DNA from: Leyella stercorea DSM 18206
Lineage (GTDB): Bacteria > Bacteroidota > Bacteroidia > Bacteroidales > Bacteroidaceae
DNA: 64,000 nucleotides
Direction: 5' to 3'
NCBI RefSeq assembly: GCF_000235885.1
Contig: NZ_JH379375.1
Span: 42,629-106,628 of the forward strand
Shown piece after piece: positions 45,545 to 54,503 of the stretch. Position numbers and translations under genes: made by a program. Numbering within the stretch: position 1 is the first letter of the stretch; every line of letters begins with the position of its first letter. The notes beneath the pieces were generated by a model, which saw only the letters and a list, made by a program, of their open reading frames with translations, ran no database searches and was not told the DNA's origin.

Positions 45545-47732
45545 ATAGGTACTTGATGTACTCGGCCATCAGCGGCGAGGCGATGGCTTTCCATGCCTCC
45601 TCGATGACAAGGCACTTGCGGTTCTTCTTCAGGCGCATCTTCTGCAGGAACACGTCCATGATGATGAGCGTCACGATGGGGAAGAGCTGCTTGTTCTCCT
45701 TGATGGCATCCACCTCGAAGACGATGAAGGTCTCGTCGAACAAGGTGCTATCCACGTTCTCGTTGAGAATCTTGTCGTACTTGCCGCCACGGTAGAAGTT
45801 TTGGAGCATATAGGCGAAGTTGTCGCAGTCGATGGTGGTGATGTTGTTCTCGATGCAGATCTGGTCGAGACGCTCACAGGCGAACTCATAGAATGAGTCG
45901 AAGGAGAGGGTCTTCACGCTCAATGCCATGCGCCGTTCCTCCAGTCCCTTGATGAGTTTCTCCACCTTGTCGTGTATCTGCGTCAGCTCCGTGCCGCGCC
46001 GCTTCTCCATGGTGGAGAGGTTTTTTCTCAGTGTCTCCTTCTGTGAGGAAGGATAGGGCTGCACACCGTTGAAATAGAAATCGTAATACTCCGTCACCAA
46101 CTGCTCCACGACACGGAACTCCAGTTCGGGTATCTGCGTCTCCGAGCCTTTCCATATCAGCAGTATCAGGTTCTTCAGGAAGTCTATCTTCTCAATGTTC
46201 AGCTCCCGCTTGCTGATGTTGAAGGGGTTCATGGTGATGGGCTTGTCCTCCGTATAGGCGATGTACTTGCCGCCCACATACTCGCAGAGTCCCTCATACG
46301 AGTTACCCGTATCGACCATGACGATGTCGGTGTTCTGCTCCCACAACTGACGCACCACGCTGTTCATGTGGAACGACTTGCCGCTGCCCGAAGGACCCAA
46401 ACAAAAAAAGTTCGAGTTGTCGGTCAGCTTCTCCTTTCCCTCCTTTCCTGTGATGTCGATGGCTACGGGCACACCTTGGCGGTCGGTATAGTATATCTTC
46501 AGCGGGGTGTCCTCATTATGCACGATGCGCTCCTTGTACATCAGACAGGTGGCGGCATCGCCGAGGGTGAGGAATCGGTCGTAGTCGGCATTCATGCCAT
46601 AGCAGTTGCCGGGGAAAGAGTTGACGAACAGCTCCAACTGGTTGTAGGCCCGCTTGCTGATGTGGATGCCCATGCGCGAGAAGGAGTTTTCGAGATGGTT
46701 GGTGCATTTCTGTATGTCGGTGTCGCCGCTCACTGCCACCACGAGGTTGTAGTGGGTATAGACGAGCTGCTTGCTCTCACGGGCTATCACCTCCTGCACA
46801 CGCTTGATGTCCTCTACAGCCATCAGGTTGCTGGGGTTGGGCATGGAGGCATGGCGGTTTTTCTTCTTGTCGAGTAGGGCAAGCTCACGCTTCTGGTTGG
46901 GCACGAACACCATCTGGTTGAACACCACGCAGTCGGCTCCGGGCACGCTATCGACGATGCTCACGAGATCAACGGGCATACTGGTGTTGTTCACCTCGAT
47001 ATTTGCGTAGGGACGGATGACCGACGGCAAGTTGGCATAATCCACATCCACAAGGCTATACACCTTGCAGCTACGGTCCCCCATGCCGATGGTCTCGTCA
47101 TCGACCTTGAAGTTGGTCATCGACACCACCTTGTCACGGAAGTTCATGGAGAAGAAACGGTCCACATACTCGCAGGCTTCCGTTTTGCCGAGGAATCGGG
47201 ACTTCACGCCGGCATCCCTCAGCTGGTCGTGCACCTTGCGTATCTTCACCAAGAAGTCACGCCATTTCTTGTTGTCGAACGACATCAGACGGCTCTTCTT
47301 GTTCTCCTGTGTGATGGTGAGGTAGCAGACGCTGTCGGTAAAGGGTCTGCCGTTGAAATAGCGGAAGTAACTCTCGCTCAGGAACTCATGATTTCCACCG
47401 TTCTCTTCCTTGAATGCCTTCCTCACAAACACGTCCTGCTTGTGCAGCGCATAGCCTTCGCCCAAGGTCTGGGCAAGGGCGGCGAAGAGGTGGGTGAACT
47501 CATAGTAGGCCTCGATGTTGGCGGAATACTTCTGCACAGGGTTCTCCATCTTCAGAACAGCGGAGTATTCGCCCGTCTTGGTATAGAGCACGCCGATGCC
47601 ATCCACTTCCTCGATGGAGAAGTAGATGTCCTGGAAGATGCGCTTGCGCTTCCCTCCCGTGCCGAATGCCTTGACACTGATGGCCATGCCCACGCAGATG
47701 GCTGAGAATATGAGTATGATGTATAGGGTCAT
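45545..47732 (-). CDS. traG: TraG conjugation ATPase (VirB4-like), exon 1
   Basis: 729 codons plus one base before the intron. One N-terminal transmembrane helix (LYIILIFSAICVGMAISV), then the TraG N-domain (FQDIYFSIEEVDGIGVLYTKTGEYSAVLKMENPVQKYS). Walker A FCLGPSGSGKSFHMNSVVRQL (about 445-465), DIVMVDTGNSYEGLCEYVGGKY, Walker B KCLVIEEAWKAIASPLMAEYIKYL. TraG powers T4SS assembly and substrate transport at the inner membrane. Without splicing the protein would end shortly after YLCAPVKVAS and lack its final 170 residues. Confidence 0.93.
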
Positions 47733-47854
47733 TGTTCTTTTTCTTTTTTAATCGCAAAAAGGCGGGCGCACCCTCATGCGTGATGCCCCCACCTCCATTC
47801 ACTTACAATCATTGATAGCTTTCCACTTGGACATAATGGATTCTCTTTTTTGTT

Positions 47855-48154
47855 TTACACTTTCTTTGAATAGGCATAGATGAATATGCCGTTGTCACTC
47901 TTCTTGCTGTGCAAGCCCTTGCGCTGCTTCATGACGATGAGAACGCCACCGACAGCTACGGCGAGGACTAGCAGCACGAGTCCTGCCACGAAACCGAAGA
48001 TGCAGTAGCCGAGGATGAAACCCGCAACGGCTCCTCCTGCGGTGGCTGCCGCCCAGTAGATGTAGCGTCCCTGCAACCCGAAGAACTCCAATGGACGTTG
48101 CAGTCCCTTGAAAATGGGATAATCCGGAAAACGCTCTTGCTTTGTATCTGCCAT
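47855..48154 (-). CDS. traF: Conjugative transfer protein TraF (DUF4133, VirB3-like)
   Basis: 99 residues: FPDYPIFKGLQRPLEFFGLQGRYIYWAAATAGGAVAGFILGYCIFGFVAGLVLLVLAVAVGGVLIV. YPIFKGLQRPLEFFGLQGRYI is the DUF4133/TraF signature. Two transmembrane helices. Position between TraE and TraG is the usual one, and the VirB3-like protein works with the TraG ATPase. Confidence 0.92.
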   Translation of the reverse strand: MADTKQERFPDYPIFKGLQRPLEFFGLQGRYIYWAAATAGGAVAGFILGYCIFGFVAGLVLLVLAVAVGGVLIVMKQRKGLHSKKSDNGIFIYAYSKKV

Positions 48155-48202
48155 AACTGTCAGTGTTTTAACGTTCTACATACTCACAATCTCACGCTGC
48201 GT

Positions 48203-48568
48203 TTAACCTCCAATGCCGAAGAACAGAGGCAGTGCCTGGGCTGCTGCAATGAGGAAAATACATGCGCCGACGACCATCATGATCTTCTTTTTCACGTCCT
48301 GTTCCTCGTTGTTCATGGCGATGTAAACGCTTATGGCTCCGACAATTGCAACGACACCTGCAATGGCATAGCAGAGCTTCACCACGATAGGTACATACTT
48401 GGCAATCTCCTCCGTCACTGTGGTAAGCGCGGTCGTTCCTGCCGAGTAGTCGCCGGCTGCGTTCTGTGCCATTGCTGCGGTGGTGCCGACAAGCAACATC
48501 AGGGCGAGCGTTTTCATGCGCTGTGAAGAGAAGAATCCCTTCACCTTCTTGTTAATCCTTTCAAACAT
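48203..48568 (-). CDS. traE: TraE-type protein (DUF4134), copy 1
   Basis: 121 residues. Signal segment LALMLLVGTTAAMAQNAAGDYSAGTTALTTVTEEIAKYVPIVVKLCYAIAGVVAIVGAISVYIAMNNEEQDVKKKIMMVVGACIFLIAAAQALPLFFGIGG. This is the DUF4134/TraE pattern, two transmembrane helices around a short loop, typical of the T4SS pilin-like (VirB2-type) subunit. A second copy is directly upstream. Confidence 0.92.
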   Translation of the reverse strand: MFERINKKVKGFFSSQRMKTLALMLLVGTTAAMAQNAAGDYSAGTTALTTVTEEIAKYVPIVVKLCYAIAGVVAIVGAISVYIAMNNEEQDVKKKIMMVVGACIFLIAAAQALPLFFGIGG

Positions 48569-48625
48569 TCTTTTTACCTTTTAATTTGTACACTTTGAGT
48601 TATCTTATCTCGTATCACCTGTATC

Positions 48626-48958
48626 TCAAATCTGATAACCGAAGAAAGCGGGGAAGACGATGGTCGCTCCTATGAGGAACAGGCAGGCTCCCACCAGCAT
48701 CATGATGTTCTTCTTCACTCCTTCTTCGCCCGTATTCATCTTTATATATATCTGCAAGGCGCTGACTATGACCACGATGCCCGCCACTGCATAGCACAGA
48801 TAAACGATATAGAGCATCATCGTCACGGCATAGTCATGGGCACTCGCAAGTGCGTCCGCTCCCCAGCTGTAGTCCACGTTGCCACACTTAGCACTGGCCA
48901 GAGCTGGGGTTAAAGCGGCATATAATGATAGAAATGCACTTCTTGTTTTTGACATCAT
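48626..48958 (-). CDS. TraE-type protein (DUF4134), copy 2
   Basis: 110 residues. Signal peptide SAFLSLYAALTPALASAK, then YSWGADALASAHDYAVTMMLYIVYLCYAVAGIVVIVSALQIYIKMNTGEEGVKKNIMMLVGACLFLIGATIVFPAFFGYQI. The loop and second helix match copy 1 closely (GEEGVKKNIMMLVGACLFLI against EEQDVKKKIMMVVGACIFLI), so this is a tandem paralogue. Many Bacteroidales elements carry two such genes, perhaps giving mixed pilus subunits. Confidence 0.9.
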   Translation of the reverse strand: MMSKTRSAFLSLYAALTPALASAKCGNVDYSWGADALASAHDYAVTMMLYIVYLCYAVAGIVVIVSALQIYIKMNTGEEGVKKNIMMLVGACLFLIGATIVFPAFFGYQI

Positions 48959-49407
48959 ATCTCATTATTGAGTGATTCCACCTTGACCATGTCACGTCCA
49001 TTGTGACGAAGACCGCGGGCGATGATGGTGTTGTTCAATTCTTCCGAATACATGGGGTCGGAATAGGTGGTATTCACTTCCTCCATCTTCTTCTCGATTG
49101 CGCTTTGTATCTTTTCAAGCACATGAGGCTTGCTCTCTTCCGCAGTGGCGGCTGCCTCCTCTGTAGGCTCTGCAAGCTGCTTCTCCTCGTAGGCTGTCTC
49201 ATATTGGTTGTCGCCTACGCTGAAACCACCGTCGCTCTCGCTGACCGCTATCGACTCTTCCTCGTCGGTCATGTCACTGACATCAAACGACTCGCCCTGT
49301 GACTTCTCGTCCTTGGGCTTTCCGTACAGATCCTGCACGATGATGACCGTATAGTAGATGACATAGATTATGGTCACGACAATGGCGAATATTACAAATG
49401 ACTTCAT
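48955..49407 (-). CDS. Single-pass membrane protein at the head of the tra operon (TraD position)
   Basis: 150 residues. N-terminal transmembrane anchor MKSFVIFAIVVTIIYVIYYTVIIVQDLYG, then a long acidic E/S-rich tail and a conserved end TYSDPMYSEELNNTIIARGLRHNGRDMVKVESLNNEI. The first gene of the operon, overlapping TraE copy 2 by four bases. In Bacteroides elements traD occupies this place. I cannot confirm homology by eye. Confidence 0.75.
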   Translation of the reverse strand: MKSFVIFAIVVTIIYVIYYTVIIVQDLYGKPKDEKSQGESFDVSDMTDEEESIAVSESDGGFSVGDNQYETAYEEKQLAEPTEEAAATAEESKPHVLEKIQSAIEKKMEEVNTTYSDPMYSEELNNTIIARGLRHNGRDMVKVESLNNEI

Positions 49408-49429
49408 ATTTTCAAGTTTGATTTTACTA

Positions 49430-49560
49430 TGGTTTGGCTTATTGCCGATGCAAAGGAACTACCTTTTCTTCAATCTTAAACCGAAATGACTTTCCGCGGA
49501 GCCAAATCTTAACTCTAATTTTGATTACACTCGCAATCATACTCAAAAATCAAACTCGAA
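49430..49560 (-). promoter_or_regulatory. tra operon control region with shared 18-bp operator-like element
   Basis: Bases 49542-49559 (CTCAAAAATCAAACTCGA) are identical to 12302-12319. Further half-sites (ACTCTAATTTTGATTA, CACTCGCAATC) lie to the left. A -7-like TTCCTTTG (one mismatch to TAnnTTTG) lies about 55 bases before the first tra gene. Confidence 0.55.
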
Positions 49561-49566
49561 AGGCAC

Positions 49567-49595
49567 AAAAAAAGCCCTTCCGATAGGGAAGAGCT
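49567..49595 (-). terminator. Rho-independent terminator of the AbiE/phosphoesterase cassette
   Basis: Stem AAGCCCTTCC / GGGAAGAGCTT with loop GATA. On the minus strand it is followed by a run of seven T. It separates the cassette from the tra operon downstream. Confidence 0.85.
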
Positions 49596-49628
49596 TGTAA
49601 AGAGGGTGGATGAAAAAAATGTGGATGG

Positions 49629-50399
49629 CTATATGGTCAGGTACTTGCCATGGGAGAAGTCCTGATGTTCGTTAGAGAAAACATAGCCCAACTGGTTGGA
49701 CAAGCATTGGGTGTTGCCTATCCTGGCATCGATGTTGGTGTGCGAATGTCCGTATATCCAATAGTCTATGCCGCTATCGGTGATATAGTCCTCCAACTCT
49801 ACGGTGAACGCCACGTTTGCCTTGCTGCCTTGAAACTTTGGGTGGAGCATACGGAACGATGGTACATGATGGGTGACAACAATCTTATGGGCTGCTTGCG
49901 AATATGCCACTGCATCCTTGATAAAGGTGAGGCAACGTTCATGCTCAGCATTGAATTGGGCATGGGTCATCAGCTCACCTTTATATAATATACGGCGGAA
50001 GTCGCTTATCACTTGCTCGGTGAAGTAAGCGTCCTCCAAAGGAATCCTCGACCAAAGGGTGGAGAGGATGATGTCGGTGTCGCCAATCCTCGCAATACCG
50101 TTGTAGTGGCTGAATACATTGGGACGTACCTCCAAGAGATAGCCGTCGGGCAGTGTCGCCACATCATAATATTTGTAGAACTCATGGTTGCCCATGCAGC
50201 AATGCACCTCCTTGTAGTTCTCCGATGCCCAGTCCCAAAAGGGATGCTTGGAGTAGTTGTCATCGCCGAGATAGCCGATGTCGCCGGCAAGCAGCAGTAT
50301 GTCGCCCGTCACCTCCAAGGGGTGGGCTTTCAGATACCGCCAATTGTCGGCAAACTCCAGATGCAGGTCGGATGCGTATTGTATCTTCATATTGGTCAT
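49629..50399 (-). CDS. Calcineurin-like metallophosphoesterase
   Basis: 256 residues (or 253 from the second Met). All metallophosphoesterase motifs are present: IQYASDLHLEF (DxH), LLLAGDIGYLGDD (GDxxD region), CMGNHEFYK (GNHE), VVTHHVPSF (H) and IYGHSHTNIDARIG (GHxH). The enzyme would hydrolyse phosphodiesters or monoesters. Its ATG overlaps the stop of the nucleotidyltransferase gene (ATGA), so both are co-translated. It forms a three-gene cassette with the AbiE-like pair. Possible role: removing nucleotides added by the transferase, or acting as nuclease (inference). Confidence 0.9.
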   Translation of the reverse strand: MTNMKIQYASDLHLEFADNWRYLKAHPLEVTGDILLLAGDIGYLGDDNYSKHPFWDWASENYKEVHCCMGNHEFYKYYDVATLPDGYLLEVRPNVFSHYNGIARIGDTDIILSTLWSRIPLEDAYFTEQVISDFRRILYKGELMTHAQFNAEHERCLTFIKDAVAYSQAAHKIVVTHHVPSFRMLHPKFQGSKANVAFTVELEDYITDSGIDYWIYGHSHTNIDARIGNTQCLSNQLGYVFSNEHQDFSHGKYLTI

Positions 50400-51175
50400 G
50401 CTTCTATAAACAATTCATCCAGTTGATCTAACAGTCCGGTCACAAATGCCTCGTCTTGACCGAGTGACTTTGACAATGGTTCTGCGAGAGTTGACCAGTC
50501 GGCTCTGATGGAGGCGACAAACTCCCTTATACATGCCACTATTGAAGCAGGAGCCTCAATGTTGTCCTCAGTCATTATGACCACATTTTTCAGGATGTCC
50601 GAACGGTGCTTCTTGATGTCTTTGGTGTTCACATGCTTGCCGTCCCGCTTGTCTGCCATGAGATTTAGGTAGGCTCTTGCCTTCAGTGCTATCAAGGCAG
50701 CGGAATTGGCATGGCGTATGCCATCAGTCAGTTGGCTGTGTGCGATAGTAAAGTGATAGTAATCATCGTCCATGATGATGGCACTAAGACTCGACACATC
50801 TTCATCGGTCGGGATAGGTTCTATGACAAATCCCTTTGGCTCTCCAAGCACGTCGGGGTGGCGTGACAGCAGTTCTATCATCTCGGGATAGCCGTCTTTA
50901 CCATCAAGGAAACGATACATTTCATACCTTGGTGGCTCACCAGCCTCCTGTTTCCTCTTTTCAGGTCGATAGCCAGCCTCCCGCACAAACTGCCAGAAGC
51001 GATTGGCGAAAGCCTCGGTCATGTTCTCTACGATGACTATCATGTCGATGTCGTGTGTGGCGCGTGGACGCACCACGGTATTGGTCATGGTGATGTCACA
51101 GGCTGCTCCGCCTATCACCACATAGTTTTCTGAGTATTCCGCAAATGCTTCACGGAACTTGACTAATCCTTCCAT
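50396..51175 (-). CDS. AbiEii-like nucleotidyltransferase, probable toxin
   Basis: 259 residues. YVVIGGAACDITM followed by RATHDIDMIVIV gives the G(G/S)-x(n)-DxD core of the AbiEii/DUF1814 nucleotidyltransferase family. Further acidic residues are in YPEMIELLSRHP. The rest (HANSAALIALKARAYLNLMADKRDGKHVNTKDIKKHRSDIL) matches the typical K-AR--L--R-K--KD-KD--DI helix of that family. AbiEii-type enzymes transfer nucleotides to RNA and stop growth. It overlaps the upstream regulator by 13 bases and the phosphoesterase by four. Confidence 0.85.
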   Translation of the reverse strand: MEGLVKFREAFAEYSENYVVIGGAACDITMTNTVVRPRATHDIDMIVIVENMTEAFANRFWQFVREAGYRPEKRKQEAGEPPRYEMYRFLDGKDGYPEMIELLSRHPDVLGEPKGFVIEPIPTDEDVSSLSAIIMDDDYYHFTIAHSQLTDGIRHANSAALIALKARAYLNLMADKRDGKHVNTKDIKKHRSDILKNVVIMTEDNIEAPASIVACIREFVASIRADWSTLAEPLSKSLGQDEAFVTGLLDQLDELFIEA

Positions 51176-52134
51176 TTCTGTTCACTGATTATTCGTTCTA
51201 CTTCTTTTTCTACTCTCGGATCATCATCATCTCTCAACGAAAGGACAAGGGAAAGGCGATCAACCCACTGGCTTTTGTCGCCCATTTTGCTGACAACAGG
51301 GTATTTCCATACCTCTATGATATAGTTGCCGTCATAGATGTTGGGATTCTCCATGACATCAGCCGACTTGACGGCACGATATTCCTTGCTTGTCATCATT
51401 ATCATCTCTTCCCGGTCACGATTAAGCATGGAATAATGTGCCAGGGCATTGATGCCGCATACGGGGTATTCCGCATCCAAGCGTATGTCATCGCAAAAGA
51501 TGCGGTTCTCCACAGGTGACAGCAAGACGTTCTGAGCCTTGTCCCACAGTTCCTTGCCCTTCAACTCGAAGTGTACCACCTTGCTGCGCTGTCCGTTCTG
51601 AATCTTTTGACACAGTCCTACATCTTCAAGACAGGTGACACCCAACGTGACGCTTTCGTAAGAATATGGAAGCAACGGTGCAATATCCCTTGGCGACATT
51701 CCTTCAATACTGCCCACCTGTAGGTGATAGAGTAGTATGTATTGCGCCACAGGGGTCAATACTTCGGCAATCTTCCTGTTGCTTGTCTTCTCCAATGCTA
51801 TGATGCCTGGCAGATGGGCATATTCCTCGGACATGACAAAGAAGACTCCTTTGTCTGCCAGTCTGTGTCGCTCGTAGGTGGGTCCGGGCGCAAGGATAAA
51901 CACCGCAGGCAGTCCCAGGGCTTCGGTCAACCGCTTGCCCGTGATGGCGCAAGTCCGTGGAGAGGGATTGCCCTTCTTGGGCTCAACGAACAGCAGGGGC
52001 GTGCCTTGGTATGTGCCATCATAGAAACGGTATGAGAGTTTCTCGCCAACCGTGATGCCTTTCAGGCTTTCCTTGGCACGAGGTTCCACCTCAAAGCGTC
52101 TGCCCAATATCCTTATTTCTTTTTTTAATTCCAT
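51163..52134 (-). CDS. AbiEi-like winged-helix regulator, probable antitoxin
   Basis: 323 residues from the ATG at 52134 (MELKKEIRILGRRFEVEPRA). The longer open frame to 52239 crosses the promoter and operator and is rejected. The middle holds a winged-helix pattern: SIEGMSPRDIAPLLPYSYESVTLGVTCLEDVGLCQKIQNGQRSKVVHFELKGKELWDKAQ. LNGINALAHYSML-type residues (CGINALAHYSML) follow as in AbiEi-like proteins, which repress their own operon. Gene order regulator then nucleotidyltransferase fits type IV AbiE systems. Overall similarity to AbiEi is by pattern, not proven. Confidence 0.75.
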   Translation of the reverse strand: MELKKEIRILGRRFEVEPRAKESLKGITVGEKLSYRFYDGTYQGTPLLFVEPKKGNPSPRTCAITGKRLTEALGLPAVFILAPGPTYERHRLADKGVFFVMSEEYAHLPGIIALEKTSNRKIAEVLTPVAQYILLYHLQVGSIEGMSPRDIAPLLPYSYESVTLGVTCLEDVGLCQKIQNGQRSKVVHFELKGKELWDKAQNVLLSPVENRIFCDDIRLDAEYPVCGINALAHYSMLNRDREEMIMMTSKEYRAVKSADVMENPNIYDGNYIIEVWKYPVVSKMGDKSQWVDRLSLVLSLRDDDDPRVEKEVERIISEQKWKD

Positions 52135-52143
52135 TCTGCTACA

Positions 52144-52200
52144 TTTTAATAATGTATTAAAACGATGCAAAAATAAGGATAATAATTGAGAATCAAGCAT
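52144..52200 (-). promoter_or_regulatory. Promoter and palindromic operator of the AbiE-like cassette
   Basis: Operator TTTTAATA-atg-TATTAAAA (52144-52162, perfect 8-bp arms) lies between the start codon and a minus-strand -7 element TATTTTTG (about 52166-52173), with TTG 18 bases further upstream. The arrangement suits repression by the AbiEi-like protein. Confidence 0.7.
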
Positions 52201-52290
52201 GTTTGGGCGAAAAAGTGCAGATTTGATATGTAATTTCAATGCATTTGAGCCATTTTTGCATCAAATGATGGTGTTTTCGTCTTTATAATG

Positions 52291-53190
52291 TCATTCAGAT
52301 GCCGTTCGTTTCTTCCTCATCAGATAGTCGTTGACATCCTTGTAGTCGGCATATCTGAAGGACTCGTCCGTCACCCTGTACTCGAATACATTGCTGATGC
52401 TCTCAACCGTCTTGCGTCCTGCCTGGTCGTTGTCGAGGAAGCAATGGATGTGGGTGTAACGGTCAAGGTAATGCAATGCCTGTTTGAGGTTGGCGACTGA
52501 GTTCAGTATCATATAGTCGCAAGGGCTTTCAACGACAAACCATCGGTCTTGCTGTTTAACGAGGGTCATATAAGCAAGGAAGTCCATGAAGCCCTCAAAG
52601 ACCAGACAACCGTTTTGCCACTCGTTGAACGTATGGGCAAGCAGGGTGATGTCCTTATGCCCGATGCAGCCCTTGAAATAGGGATTGCGCACCTCATGTC
52701 CTTCACTCAGATTGCCAAAGGCAATGCCATAGTAATGTTTTTGCTCAACCTTGTAGTGTATCTCCCTGCAATACATCCTGCCAATGGTGATGTCTATCCG
52801 TCGGCTACTGAAATAGGACAGCAGAGAATGGTTGCTCAGTGGGAGCAGCTTCACATCGTTCATCTTGGTTGTCGTGTATTCCTTGGCTGCGATAGCGGTC
52901 TCGATTGCCTTATCCACAGTGGCAATACTCTTGGACGCAAGGTAGGCAAGGGCATCGGAAACGGATTGTTTGTTATACATACGCTTTACCAGCTCCACAA
53001 GGTCACCGCCCTCCTTAATGGCGTAGTCGTACCACAGGTTCTCCTTCTTGCTGACCTTGAACGATGCGGTCTTCTCGTCCCTGAAGGGTGACAGATACCA
53101 GTAGGCATTGCCCTTCTTCTTTTTCAGCGTTACATTCTCCTTGTCTAAGAAGTCTATAATGCTCAGTTTCTTCGATTGTTCAATATTCAT
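52291..53190 (-). CDS. DNA primase-like protein (CHC2/TOPRIM type)
   Basis: 299 residues. LSIIDFLDKENVTLKKKKGNAYWYLSPFRDEKTASFKVSKKENLWYDYAIKEGGDLVELVKRMYN is the DnaG-type N-terminal (CHC2-like) fold without the zinc cysteines. The TOPRIM part has CLVFEGFMDFLAYM (Glu), HCFLDNDQAGRKTV (DxD) and YKDVNDYLM. These small primases replicate the transferred or excised ICE. It directly precedes the AbiE-like cassette, which is inserted between it and the tra operon. Confidence 0.9.
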   Translation of the reverse strand: MNIEQSKKLSIIDFLDKENVTLKKKKGNAYWYLSPFRDEKTASFKVSKKENLWYDYAIKEGGDLVELVKRMYNKQSVSDALAYLASKSIATVDKAIETAIAAKEYTTTKMNDVKLLPLSNHSLLSYFSSRRIDITIGRMYCREIHYKVEQKHYYGIAFGNLSEGHEVRNPYFKGCIGHKDITLLAHTFNEWQNGCLVFEGFMDFLAYMTLVKQQDRWFVVESPCDYMILNSVANLKQALHYLDRYTHIHCFLDNDQAGRKTVESISNVFEYRVTDESFRYADYKDVNDYLMRKKRTASE

Positions 53191-53390
53191 TGTACTTTCA
53201 TTTGTTCGGTTTTACTTTGTCCATGGAAACAGTTTACTTTACCCTTTCTCCTATATAGGCACACCCGTAAACTAAACCATTTGCTAAACTACTTTTCCGC
53301 TTCCCAATTCAGCCTCCGATTTCGGTTTACTTTGGCCTTATTTCTTATATATAGGTACGGACGTAAACTAAACTGGTTTCTGAACTGTTT

Positions 53391-54503
53391 TTATTCCTCT
53401 TCATGGAACAGGTCAATCTCGGCAGGTGTATATCCGAAATAGTAATGATTATCCCGCTTCACTATGAGCTTTTGCTCGTTAATCAGGTATTTCAGCATTT
53501 TGATGATGACGCTTCTGCCACGCTTAAAGCCAATGTCTGCATAGGCTTGCGTTAATTCCTCCACCATGCGATCGAATCCTTTGATAGGTTTCTCCTTGAA
53601 TGCAGCCGTCAGCGCCTCGTTATGCTGTTCGGATGTCAAGTCTTGGTAAGTAAACCTTGACGGTTGCTTGTCACCTTCTTCCTTCTCCGGCGTGTGCTCG
53701 ACAATCTCTGGCAACCCTTCCTCATTGACTGTAAAGGCAAACGGCTTGAACTCCTTCTCACGGATGTGCATCGCCTTCACCTCGCTGATGTCGGGATTGG
53801 TGGTGCTCTTGGTGATGACAAGCACCGTCTCTGCCTTGTTGTTCATCTCCGTACCGATATGCCCGCGCACGTTATTGTCGCCCTTGTTCTGATGCAATAC
53901 GCAATGGATGTGCAGGTCATACTTTGATGACCATTCCATCATCTTGTTGATGACCTCGACCGATTCTCCCGCATTGTTGATGTCGAGAAGCAGGTCTCTG
54001 ATTCCGTCGATGATGACCAGTCCATAGCTTTGGTCTTGGGCAAGCGCATAGTCTATGACCTCTATCCTGACGGAGGGCGTGTACTCTCTCAGACAGATAA
54101 AGTCAAGGTTCTCGTTGTCGATGCTTGTAGGTAGACCAGCGAGCTTCAGGATGCGCTCCAGCACATTATGGCAGTGATAGCGGCTCTGCTCCGTATCTAC
54201 ATACAGTATCTTGCGTTTCCCCTCTGGCAGACTGGCGCGATAGTTCAGTACCTTGCCGTTGGCGAGGGAAGCGGCTACCAAGGCAGACACGTTGAAGGTC
54301 TTTTTCGCCTTTGCCTTACCAGTAGAAGCACTGAAGTTGCCCAATGTGGCTATGCTGGAATTATCAACCCATATAATCTGAGGAGGTGTTTTATAAGTAT
54401 CTGTTGCCTTTATCAACGATTCGCTCAATATGCGATTGAGACGCTGTACTCCTTCCTCTTTTGAGTTAGGCTGTACATGTTTGTTATTTTCTTCCATTTT
54501 CAT
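53391..54503 (-). CDS. RepA/RecA-like ATPase of the ICE
   Basis: 370 residues. ATLGNFSASTGKAKAKKTFNVSALVAASLANG is the atypical Walker A region of Bacteroidales mobilisation ATPases (AAA_25/RepA like); ILYVDTEQSRYHCHNVLERIL and YGLVIIDGIRDLLLDINNAGESVEVINKMMEWSSKYDLHIHCVLHQNKGDNNVRGHIGTEMNNKAETVLVI supply Walker B and the hexamer motifs. The C-terminus may be a winged helix (YADIGFKRGRSVIIKMLKYLI). Likely a helicase or loader acting with the primase downstream. Overlaps the HTH gene by four bases. Confidence 0.88.
   Translation of the reverse strand: MKMEENNKHVQPNSKEEGVQRLNRILSESLIKATDTYKTPPQIIWVDNSSIATLGNFSASTGKAKAKKTFNVSALVAASLANGKVLNYRASLPEGKRKILYVDTEQSRYHCHNVLERILKLAGLPTSIDNENLDFICLREYTPSVRIEVIDYALAQDQSYGLVIIDGIRDLLLDINNAGESVEVINKMMEWSSKYDLHIHCVLHQNKGDNNVRGHIGTEMNNKAETVLVITKSTTNPDISEVKAMHIREKEFKPFAFTVNEEGLPEIVEHTPEKEEGDKQPSRFTYQDLTSEQHNEALTAAFKEKPIKGFDRMVEELTQAYADIGFKRGRSVIIKMLKYLINEQKLIVKRDNHYYFGYTPAEIDLFHEEE

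Noticed and set aside
52135..52239. Longer N-terminus of the AbiEi-like protein
   Set aside because: It would place promoter and operator inside the coding region; the ATG at 52134 gives a more plausible start.
52166..52239. Start of another gene in the AbiE promoter region
   Set aside because: No ORF with a ribosome site; the region is better explained by the promoter.
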